This document shows, piece by piece, positions 10,221 to 17,078 of a stretch of 36,861 nt of DNA. How positions within the stretch are numbered: the first letter of the stretch is position 1; the number at the start of each line of letters is the position of its first letter. The translations under genes were made by a program, and so were the position numbers. Source of the DNA: Hydrogenophaga sp. (lineage in GTDB: Bacteria; Pseudomonadota; Gammaproteobacteria; Burkholderiales; Burkholderiaceae_C); the NCBI RefSeq assembly GCF_026125825.1, contig NZ_JAHCKK010000044.1, positions 1 through 36,861 of the forward strand. The letters run 5' to 3'. The notes under the pieces were generated by a model. The model saw only the letters and a program-made list of their open reading frames with translations, did not search any database and was not told the origin of the DNA.

Positions 10221-13200
10221 TCAGGTGCGCAGGTCGAGCGTGAACGGGAACTCGCGGCTGTGCTGAGCCGGTGCCACGTCCATGCGGCCGGGCGTGTGTC
10301 CCATCTGGAAGAAGCGCGACAGCCGGCGGCTCTCGGCCTCGTAGGCGTTGATGGGGAAGGTGTCGTAGTTGCGCCCGCCCGGGTGGGCAACGTGGTACTG
10401 GCAGCCGCCCATGGAGCGCTTGAGCCACGTGTCGACGATGTCGAAGGTCAGTGGTGCGTGCGCGGCGATCGAGGGGTGCAGCGCCGACGGCGGGCTCCAG
10501 GCCTTGTAGCGCACACCGGCCACGTACTCGCCTGCGGTGCCGGTGCTCTGCAGGGGCAGGGCGCGGCCGTTGCAGGTGATCACGTGCCGGCTGTCGTTGA
10601 AGCCGCTCACGCGCACTTCCACCCGCTCCAGCGATGAGTCGACGTAGCGCACCGTGCCGCCAATCGCACCTTCTTCGCCCATGACGTGCCAGGGCTCCAG
10701 GGCGCTTCGGATGGTCAGCTCGATGCCGCGCGCGGCCACCTCGCCCACCAGCGGGAAGCGGAACTCGAAGTGCGGCTCGAACCACGCCATGTCGAAGGCG
10801 TAGCCCGCGTCGGCCATGTCGGTGAGCACGTCCTCGAAGTCCATGCGCACGAAGGTGGGCAGCAGGCAGCGGTCGTGCAGTTCGGTGCCCCAGCGCGTGA
10901 GGCGGCCCTGCCAGGGCTGCTTCCAGAAGCGCGCGATCATGGCGCGCAGCAGCAACTGCTGCGCGATGCTCATGCGCGCGTGCGGCGGCATCTCGAAGGC
11001 GCGCAACTCCAGCAGGCCCAGGCGCCCGGTGGGGCCGTCGGGCGAGTAGAGCTTGTCAATGCAGAACTCGCTTCGGTGCGTGTTGCCGGTGACGTCGATC
11101 AGGATGTTGCGCAGCGTGCGGTCCACCATCCACGGCGGCATGTTCTCGCCGTGCGTCTCGCGGTTGCGCTTGATCTGCGCGAGGGCGATCTCGAGTTCGT
11201 AGAGCTGGTCGTTGCGTGCCTCGTCCACGCGCGGCGCCTGGCTGGTCGGGCCGATGAAGAGGCCGCTGAAGAGGTAAGACAGCGAGGGGTGGTTGTGCCA
11301 GTAGGCCAGCAGGCTGCCAAGCAGCTCGGGCCGGCGCAGGAAGGGCGAGTCCGCCGGCGTCGCACCGCCAAGCACAAAATGGTTGCCGCCCCCGGTGCCG
11401 GTGTGGCGGCCGTCGGTCATGAACTTCTCGGCGCACAGGCGCGTCTGGTGCGCGGCTTCGTAGAGAAACTCGGTGTGCGCCACCAGCTCGCCCCAGTTGT
11501 GTGCCGGGTGGATGTTGACCTCGATCACCCCGGGGTCGGGCGTGACCTGCAGCATCTTCAGGCGCGGGTCGCGCGGTGGCGGGTAGCCTTCGAGCACGAT
11601 GCTCATGCCCAGCTTCTCGGCCGTGGCCTCCACCGCGGCGAGCAGGTCCAGATAGTCTTCCAGCAGCGCCATGGGCGGCATGAAGATGTAGAGATGCCGG
11701 TTCTTGCCGCCGCCCGCCTTCTCGGCCTTGGGGCCGTTGGAGCGGTGCGGATCGCGCGCTTCCACGCACAGCGCGGTGCGGGTGAGCCAGGCGGCCGACT
11801 CGCCGCGCTGTGGGAACTTCGCCGCCAGGGCCTGTGCCGGCGCCGACCCCGGGCCGGGCTGGCCCGGGCGCAGGCCTTCCACGGTTTCGGCATCGGGGTC
11901 GAAGTCCATGCCCTGCATCGACACCGTGCCGCCTTCGGCAAAGCCGCCGCCGACCTGGTGCGGCGACACTTGGTGTTTGACGGCCGCGCCGCGCGGCAGT
12001 GGGTCGCGTGCGGAGTGCGGGTCCTGCTCGATGTGGTACGGGTAGTCGCCGGCCGAGACCCAAGGCAGCGAGTCCAGCGGCAGGCGGTAGCCCATGGGCG
12101 AGTCGCCGGGGATCAAGTACATGCGCTCGTCGCGGAAGAACCATGGCCCGGTGGACCACACCGTGCCCGAGACGCGCGGGTAGCTGCTCTTGCCGTTGCT
12201 CGACAGCACGCCGTTGCGGCCGGCGGCCTGCAGCGGCAGCACGTAGCCCACGGTGGCGTCCAGCCCCTGGCTGAAGACCCGGCGCAGGCGGGCGCGTTCG
12301 AGCTCGTCGTCAAGCTTGCTGTCGAACGGGTCCACGTTCACCGGTAGGCGGCGCTCGCGCCAGAGGTAGTACCAGGTGTCCTCGTAGCCGGGCGTGATGT
12401 ACTGCGTGGACAGGCCGAGCTTGCGCGCCAGTGCCTGCGTGAAGCGGCGCGCGTCGTCGCTGGTGTAGCGCGCCTGGTCGCGCTCGTCGGCCAGCAGGGC
12501 GGGGTTGTGCCAGATGGTTTCGCCATCGGCGCGCCAGAACATCGACAACGCCCAGCGCGGCAGTTGCTCGCCCGGGTACCACTTGCCCTGGCCCATGTGC
12601 ACGAAGCCACCCGCCCCGTACTCGGCGCGCAGGCGCCCCAGCAACTCGGTGGCATAGCCGCGCTTGGTGGGCCCCAGCGCATCGGTGTTCCATTCGGCCG
12701 CGTCGCGGTCGCTGGTGGCCACGTAGGTAGGCTCGCCGCCCATGGTCAGGCGCACGTCGTGCTGTTCGAGGTCGGCGTCCACCTGCTCGCCCAGGGCCAG
12801 CACGCCCGCCCACTGCTCGTCGGTGTAGGGGCGGGTGACCCGTGGCGACTCGTAGACCCGCGTCACGCTCATGTGGTGGCTGAACGCCACCTCGCACTTG
12901 TCCACGCCGCCCTCCACCGGCGCCGCGCTCGACGGCTGCGGCGTGCAGGCCAGGGGCACATGGCCTTCGCCTGCGAGCAGGCCGGAGGTCGGGTCCAGCC
13001 CGATCCAGCCCGCGCCGGGCAGGAACACCTCGCACCAGGCGTGCAGGTCGGTGAAATCCTTCTCCGGGCCATTCGGGCCGTCGACCGATTTCACGTCGGA
13101 TGTGAGCTGGATCAGGTAGCCCGAGACAAAGCGCGCGGCCAGGCCCATGTGGCGCAGGATCTGCACCAGCAGCCAGCCGCTGTCGCGGCACGAGCCGCTC

Positions 13201-13727
13201 TTGAGCTGGAGCGTGTCCTCGGGCGTCTGCACGCCGGGCTCCATGCGGATGGTGTAGGCGATGTCGCGCTGCAGCCGCTGGTTGATGTCGACCAGGAAAT
13301 CGATGGTGCGGCGTTCCTGGCGGTCCACGCCGTCCACGTAGGTCTTGAGCAGGGGCGTGAGCGGTGCGGTGGCCAGGTACGGGGCCAGCTCCTGCTGCTG
13401 GGCCTCGTCGTACTTGAACGGGAAGTTCTCGGCCGAGGGCTCCAGGAAGAAGTCGAACGGGTTGTACACCGCCATCTCCACCACCAGGTCGATCGTGACC
13501 TTGAACTCGGTGGTGGGTTCGGGGAACACCAGGCGTGCCTGGTAGTTGGCGAACGGATCCTGCTGCCAGTTGATGAAATGTTCGCCAGGTTCGATGCGCT
13601 GCGAATACGAGAGCACCTTGGTGCGGCTGTGCGGCGCGGGCCGCAGCCGGACCACCTGAGGCCCCAGCTTGACCAGGCGGTCGTACCGATAATGGGTGAT
13701 GTGGCTCAGGGCGACATGGATGGCCAT
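10221..13727 (-). CDS. transglutaminase + DUF2126 protein
   Basis: A large 1168-residue cytosolic protein and first gene of the minus-strand operon. The N-terminal beta domain (1-110) opens MAIHVALSHITHYRYDR. The transglutaminase core (about 140-260) has Cys180 (SGSCRDSGW), His229 (DLHAWCEVF) and Asp245 (GLDPTSG). The remaining ~870 residues are DUF2126, which includes TMGGEPTYV, HNPALLADE, VNIHPAHNWGEL and GGGNHFVLGG. DUF2126 resembles amidoligase/glutamine-synthetase-like folds in published comparative genomics of ATP-grasp neighbourhoods, so ligase-plus-peptidase chemistry in one chain is plausible (inference). I chose ATG 13727 for its AGGAAA site about 10 bases upstream and for homology. 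The GTG at 13766 adds 13 unrelated residues. A putative extended -10 lies upstream at 13797-13805. Confidence 0.92.
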   Translation of the reverse strand: MAIHVALSHITHYRYDRLVKLGPQVVRLRPAPHSRTKVLSYSQRIEPGEHFINWQQDPFANYQARLVFPEPTTEFKVTIDLVVEMAVYNPFDFFLEPSAENFPFKYDEAQQQELAPYLATAPLTPLLKTYVDGVDRQERRTIDFLVDINQRLQRDIAYTIRMEPGVQTPEDTLQLKSGSCRDSGWLLVQILRHMGLAARFVSGYLIQLTSDVKSVDGPNGPEKDFTDLHAWCEVFLPGAGWIGLDPTSGLLAGEGHVPLACTPQPSSAAPVEGGVDKCEVAFSHHMSVTRVYESPRVTRPYTDEQWAGVLALGEQVDADLEQHDVRLTMGGEPTYVATSDRDAAEWNTDALGPTKRGYATELLGRLRAEYGAGGFVHMGQGKWYPGEQLPRWALSMFWRADGETIWHNPALLADERDQARYTSDDARRFTQALARKLGLSTQYITPGYEDTWYYLWRERRLPVNVDPFDSKLDDELERARLRRVFSQGLDATVGYVLPLQAAGRNGVLSSNGKSSYPRVSGTVWSTGPWFFRDERMYLIPGDSPMGYRLPLDSLPWVSAGDYPYHIEQDPHSARDPLPRGAAVKHQVSPHQVGGGFAEGGTVSMQGMDFDPDAETVEGLRPGQPGPGSAPAQALAAKFPQRGESAAWLTRTALCVEARDPHRSNGPKAEKAGGGKNRHLYIFMPPMALLEDYLDLLAAVEATAEKLGMSIVLEGYPPPRDPRLKMLQVTPDPGVIEVNIHPAHNWGELVAHTEFLYEAAHQTRLCAEKFMTDGRHTGTGGGNHFVLGGATPADSPFLRRPELLGSLLAYWHNHPSLSYLFSGLFIGPTSQAPRVDEARNDQLYELEIALAQIKRNRETHGENMPPWMVDRTLRNILIDVTGNTHRSEFCIDKLYSPDGPTGRLGLLELRAFEMPPHARMSIAQQLLLRAMIARFWKQPWQGRLTRWGTELHDRCLLPTFVRMDFEDVLTDMADAGYAFDMAWFEPHFEFRFPLVGEVAARGIELTIRSALEPWHVMGEEGAIGGTVRYVDSSLERVEVRVSGFNDSRHVITCNGRALPLQSTGTAGEYVAGVRYKAWSPPSALHPSIAAHAPLTFDIVDTWLKRSMGGCQYHVAHPGGRNYDTFPINAYEAESRRLSRFFQMGHTPGRMDVAPAQHSREFPFTLDLRT

Positions 13728-13796
13728 ACGAAAGACTTTCCTGGGAGGGGAACAATGGGTCCGCACACGACCGACCGGCCGACGCAGCTTGCAGCC

Positions 13797-13805
13797 ATGC
13801 TAGCA
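13797..13805 (-). promoter_or_regulatory. putative extended -10 for the DUF2126 operon
   Basis: On the minus strand the sequence reads TGC followed by TAGCAT, an extended -10 form, about 70 bases before the DUF2126 start. No convincing -35 is visible. The surrounding CTTGCTA heptamer recurs upstream of the paralogous ATP-grasp gene at 17048-17054. Confidence 0.3.
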
Positions 13806-13843
13806 AGTCTTGCGCCACGGCCACATGACATGGCCACCAAGCG

Positions 13844-16255
13844 GTGCCACGCGGCCTGATCGTGCGCCATGGCGGTGTCGGGGTGCTGCTCGGCTGGGTG
13901 CTGGGCGTGGCGCTTCAACTGCAGCAGCCCACGCTGTGGACGCTGCCCACCTACGCAGCGCTGGGGCTGGCCGGTGGGTTGAGCGTGTGCGCTCTCGGGT
14001 GGGTTCGGCGCACGGCGCCGTCGCTGCTGCTGGCGCTGGCGGCGGGCGCGCTCATCGGGGTCGGGCTCACCGGGGCTCGCGCCGTGCATTTCGCCGCCGA
14101 CGCGCTCGACCCGGCCCTGCAGGGCTTGGACATCGAGGTGACCGGGCGCATCGCCTCGTTGCCGCAGCGCGCGTCGCAGGGCGTGCGTTTCGACTTCGTG
14201 GTGGAGTCGGCCGCGCGCCAGGGCCAGGCGGTGGCGCTGCCGCCGCGCCTGCAACTGGGCTGGTACCTGCAGCCCGAAGAGGAAGGCGGGGCGGGCCTTG
14301 AGCTGCGCGCAGGCGACCGCTGGCGCTTCACCGTGCGCCTGCGCAGCCCGCACGGCAACGCCAACCCGCATGGCTTCGACCGCGAACGCTGGCTCTGGGA
14401 GCAGGGCATCCAGGCCACCGGCGCCATGCGAACCAGCCCGCGCGACCCCCCGCCCCAGCGCATCGGGGCCACGCCGTGGCACCCGCTGGACCGCCTGCGC
14501 CAGAGCGTGGCCGATCGCATCGAGGCCCGCGTGCACGAAGACCCGCGCAGCGCGGGCGTGCTGGCCGCGCTGGTGGTGGGCGACCAGTCGGCCATCGACC
14601 GCAGCGACTGGGACCTGTTCCGCACCACCGGCGTCGCCCACTTGATGAGCATCTCAGGGCTGCACGTGACCCTGTTCGCCTGGCTGGCCACGGCGCTGGT
14701 GGGCGCCCTCTGGCGGCGCCTGGCGCTGCGCTGGCCCGCCGCCCTGCTGGCGCTGCCCGCCCCCTGGGCGGCGGGCCTGGGAGGCGTGGCGCTGGCCACG
14801 GCCTACGCGCTGTTCTCGGGCTGGGGCGTGCCGGCGCAGCGCACCGTGCTCATGCTGGCGGTCGCGGTCGGCCTGCGGCTGTCGGTGCGGCGCTGGCCCT
14901 GGCCGGCCGTGTGGCTGCTGGCCATGGCGGTGGTGCTGCTGCTCGACCCCTGGGCGCTGATGCAGGCGGGCTTCTGGCTCAGCTTCGTCGCGGTGGGCAT
15001 CCTGTTCGCGGCCGACCCGGGGCGGCGCAGCCCGTCGCCCGAAGCCCCCTGGCGGCCGCGCGCGTCGCGGGCCTTGCTGGCCCTGCTGCGCGAGCAGGGC
15101 GTGGTGACGGTGGCGCTCGCGCCGCTCACCTTGCTGCTGTTCGGCCAGTTCTCGGTGGTGGGGCTGGTGGCCAACCTTGCCGCGATTCCCTGGGTGACCC
15201 TGCTGGTCACGCCGCTGGCCTTGCTCGGCGTGTTCGTGCCGCCCCTGTGGGACATGGCGGCCTGGGCGGTGCAGGCCCTGTCGAGCGCCTTGCAATGGCT
15301 GGCCGGGTGGCCGGGGGCGGCCTTGTTCCGCCCTGTGGCGCCCTGGCCGTTGGCGCTGGCGGCGGTGGTGGGCGGCGTGTTGCTGGTGCTGCGCCTGCCC
15401 TGGGTGGTGCGGCTCTCGGGCCTGATGCTGCTCTGGCCCGCCTTGCTCTACCAGCCGGCGCGCCCAGCGCCAGGCCAGTTCGAGCTGATCGCGCTGGACG
15501 TGGGGCAGGGCAGCGCGGTGCTGCTGCGCACCGCCAGCCACAGCCTGCTCTACGACACCGGCCCGCGCTACGGGTCGCAGCCCGATGCCGCCGACGCGGG
15601 AGACCGCGTGATATTGCCGCTGCTGCGCGCGCTGGGCGAGCGGCTCGATGCGGTGGTGGTCAGCCACCGCGACAGCGACCATTCGGGCGGCGCGGCCTCG
15701 GTGCAGGCGGCGCAGCCGCAGGCACGCTGGCTGTCTTCCTACGACGCCGGTGCGGCGCGGCGCTGCGTGGCCGGCCAGCGCTGGCGGTGGGACGGGGTGG
15801 ACTTCGAGGTGTTGCACCCGCAACCCGACGACTACGACGAGACGGGCGTGGGGCGCCTGTCCAGCAACGCCATGTCCTGCGTGCTGCGCGTCTTCAACGG
15901 CGCCGACAGCGCCTGGCTGGGTGGCGACCTCGATGCCGCCCAGGAGGTGCGCCTGGCGCTGGCGAGGCCCGAGGAGCGCGCCACCGTCATGCTTGCGCCC
16001 CACCACGGCAGCCAGACTTCGAGCAGCCCGGTGCTGCTCAACACCCTGCGCCCCGCCTTGGTGGTGGTTCAGTCGGGCTACCGCAATCGCTTCAACCACC
16101 CCGCGCCGGTGGTGCTGGAGCGCTATGCCCAGCGCGGCATTCGCTGGGTGAACTCGCCCGAGTGCGGTGCGGCCACCTGGCGCAGCGCCGAACCCCACCG
16201 CGTGGCGTGCCAGCGCGAGGTCGACCGCCGTTACTGGCATCACCTGGGTCGTTGA
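13844..16255 (+). CDS. comEC: ComEC/Rec2 DNA internalisation protein
   Basis: Inner-membrane channel for uptake of transforming DNA, with 803 residues, normal for the family. Order: a first hydrophobic helix; an OB-like DUF4131 region (about 40-210); the multi-helix Competence domain (about 225-530), with SISGLHVTLFAWLATALVG in the expected place; and a C-terminal metallo-beta-lactamase domain starting at DVGQGSAVLLRTASH. The metal-binding HRDSDHSGG motif begins at His608, and a second motif is LAPHHGSQTSS. It is divergent from the DUF2126 operon with about 116 bases between them. The start is uncertain: GTG 13844 is used here. GTG 13862 is an alternative, neither has a good ribosome site, and ATGs just upstream are out of frame. 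No other competence gene is in the window. Confidence 0.94.
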   Translation: MPRGLIVRHGGVGVLLGWVLGVALQLQQPTLWTLPTYAALGLAGGLSVCALGWVRRTAPSLLLALAAGALIGVGLTGARAVHFAADALDPALQGLDIEVTGRIASLPQRASQGVRFDFVVESAARQGQAVALPPRLQLGWYLQPEEEGGAGLELRAGDRWRFTVRLRSPHGNANPHGFDRERWLWEQGIQATGAMRTSPRDPPPQRIGATPWHPLDRLRQSVADRIEARVHEDPRSAGVLAALVVGDQSAIDRSDWDLFRTTGVAHLMSISGLHVTLFAWLATALVGALWRRLALRWPAALLALPAPWAAGLGGVALATAYALFSGWGVPAQRTVLMLAVAVGLRLSVRRWPWPAVWLLAMAVVLLLDPWALMQAGFWLSFVAVGILFAADPGRRSPSPEAPWRPRASRALLALLREQGVVTVALAPLTLLLFGQFSVVGLVANLAAIPWVTLLVTPLALLGVFVPPLWDMAAWAVQALSSALQWLAGWPGAALFRPVAPWPLALAAVVGGVLLVLRLPWVVRLSGLMLLWPALLYQPARPAPGQFELIALDVGQGSAVLLRTASHSLLYDTGPRYGSQPDAADAGDRVILPLLRALGERLDAVVVSHRDSDHSGGAASVQAAQPQARWLSSYDAGAARRCVAGQRWRWDGVDFEVLHPQPDDYDETGVGRLSSNAMSCVLRVFNGADSAWLGGDLDAAQEVRLALARPEERATVMLAPHHGSQTSSSPVLLNTLRPALVVVQSGYRNRFNHPAPVVLERYAQRGIRWVNSPECGAATWRSAEPHRVACQREVDRRYWHHLGR

Positions 16256-16282
16256 TCCATGGTCGGTCAGGATGAAGGCGGT

Positions 16283-16312
16283 TTGAATGCTTTGGTGTTA
16301 TTCGTGTAAAGT
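16283..16312 (+). promoter_or_regulatory. putative promoter for structured RNA / NYN gene
   Basis: TTGAAT (16283-16288) and TAAAGT (16307-16312) are separated by 18 bases, each matching the sigma-70 consensus at four to five of six positions. The expected start, about 16318-16320, coincides with the first base of the 5' hairpin of the structured RNA. That agreement is the main reason for proposing it. Confidence 0.4.
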
Positions 16313-16318
16313 CCCTCC

Positions 16319-16517
16319 CGCTCACGAAAAAGGTGAGCCGGGCCTGAGAACCCGAGCCAATGGCGGAGGCCATTTCAATCCGAGAAGGAAAATGGCCTCT
16401 CTCGTTCCAGCCCCATGTTTTGGCGGCCTGGGCGGGAGACCCGCGAGGGTCTGCCGGTTTCCATTGGCTCCGGTTCTCAGCCCGTTCAGGCCGCCGCCAC
16501 CTTGGCGTGGCGGCGGT
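16319..16517 (+). ncRNA. candidate structured RNA (unrecognised family) upstream of NYN gene
   Basis: Hand folding gives a compact RNA. A 5' hairpin pairs GCTCAC (16320-16325) with GTGAGC (16333-16338). A closing stem pairs 16339-16363 with 16461-16484: 10 bp, one C-C mismatch, 8 bp, one bulged C343, then at least 4 bp. Inside it lie three hairpins. The first pairs GAGGCCATTT (16366-16375) with AAATGGCCTC (16390-16399), 10 perfect bp, capped by TCC/GGA and a GAGAA loop. The second spans 16407-16431 with 9 bp and two bulged C. The third pairs AGACCC (16437-16442) with GGGTCT (16447-16452) across a GCGA tetraloop, with further pairs below one mismatch. A terminator-like hairpin follows at 16491-16516. 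All six frames give only implausible peptides here. It could be an independent sRNA or a leader/riboswitch of the NYN gene. I do not recognise it as 6S, SRP, RNase P, tmRNA or a known riboswitch. Confidence 0.6.
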
Positions 16518-16519
16518 TT
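16491..16519 (+). terminator. terminator-like hairpin before the NYN ribosome site
   Basis: Perfect 10-bp stem CCGCCGCCAC (16491-16500) / GTGGCGGCGG (16507-16516), 6-base loop CTTGGC, then TTT (16517-16519) followed by CCCC. The T-run is short, so termination may be partial. It ends 12 bases before the AGGGAG ribosome site of the NYN gene, the right place for an attenuator. Confidence 0.55.
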
Positions 16520-16544
16520 CCCCAACGGAACAGGGAGCCATCGC

Positions 16545-16991
16545 ATGCCGAACCTGAGCAAGCAACAGAAACTGGCCGTCCTCATCGACGCGGAGAACGC
16601 GTCGCCGGCCCGCCTTCGCGCCATCCTGCGGCGCGCCGCCTATTACGGCGTGCTGGCGGTCAAGCGCGCTTACGGCGACTGGTCGAACCCCCGCCTGCAG
16701 CGCTTCAAGAGCCTGCTGCTGCGCCATGCCATCGAGCCTGTGCAGCTCTTCAGCTACGCCAAGGGCAAGAACGCGGCGGACATCGCCCTGAGCCTGGATG
16801 CGATGGACCTGATGCACATGGGGCAGGTCACGGGCGTCTGCCTCGTCTCCTCCGACAGCGACTTCACGCCCGTGGCGATCCGCCTGCGCCGCGAAGACCT
16901 GCGGGTCTACGGTTTCGGCGAACGCCAGACGCCGGCCGCCTTCGTGGCGGCGTGCAGCACCTTCATCTACACCGATTCGCTCGTGGGCTGA
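16545..16991 (+). CDS. NYN-domain (PIN-like) putative ribonuclease
   Basis: A 148-residue single-domain NYN protein (LabA/DUF88 group of PIN-fold nucleases), a fold that usually cleaves RNA using clustered acidic residues and Mg2+. Those residues are visible: Asp15 in AVLIDAENAS, Asp79/Asp85 in NAADIALSLDAMD and Asp104/Asp106 in VSSDSDFTPVAIRLR. The family pattern of an alternating Rossmann-like core (VYGFGERQTPAAF) is complete. The C-terminal OST-HTH/LOTUS RNA-binding domain found in many longer relatives is absent, as the protein ends at residue 148. The start at ATG 16545 is set by AGGGAG (16532-16537) 7 bases upstream. The longer open frame back to 16287 runs through the structured RNA and is not protein-like. 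Nuclease activity is inferred from family; the target is unknown. Confidence 0.9.
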   Translation: MPNLSKQQKLAVLIDAENASPARLRAILRRAAYYGVLAVKRAYGDWSNPRLQRFKSLLLRHAIEPVQLFSYAKGKNAADIALSLDAMDLMHMGQVTGVCLVSSDSDFTPVAIRLRREDLRVYGFGERQTPAAFVAACSTFIYTDSLVG

Positions 16992-17049
16992 CGGCCCGGC
17001 CTGTTTCCACCCCGAACCGCCGACTGCTCGGAAACCCTGGCCCGGTCCT

Positions 17050-17058
17050 TGCTATGCT
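17050..17058 (+). promoter_or_regulatory. putative extended -10 for ATP-grasp/alpha-E pair
   Basis: TGC (17050-17052) followed by TATGCT (17053-17058), an extended -10 form. No clear -35 is visible. Initiation would be expected near 17065, leaving a leader of only about 14 bases that starts at the AGGAGA ribosome site. The heptamer CTTGCTA is shared with the putative promoter of the DUF2126 operon. Confidence 0.35.
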
Positions 17059-17078
17059 GTGCCCAGGAGAAAAAGCCC

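Noticed and set aside
13728-13766. GTG start 13 codons upstream for the DUF2126 protein
   Set aside because: The family begins MAIHVALSHITHYRY at 13727, behind a good AGGAAA site.
16343-16353. CTGAGA near an ACCC run, reminiscent of a TPP riboswitch
   Set aside because: The bases are part of the long closing stem, and the other conserved TPP-box segments are missing.
16433-16457. GGGAGACC-type helix resembling a glycine riboswitch
   Set aside because: No GCCGAAGG-like core follows, and no tandem aptamer is present.
16319-16517. 6S RNA
   Set aside because: 6S needs a large open central bubble with conserved flanks. Here the closing stem is almost continuous and the interior is a multi-hairpin junction.
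16287-16544. N-terminal extension of the NYN protein
   Set aside because: The extension lies in the structured RNA and encodes a Pro/Gly/Arg-rich string without homology. AGGGAG fixes the start at 16545.
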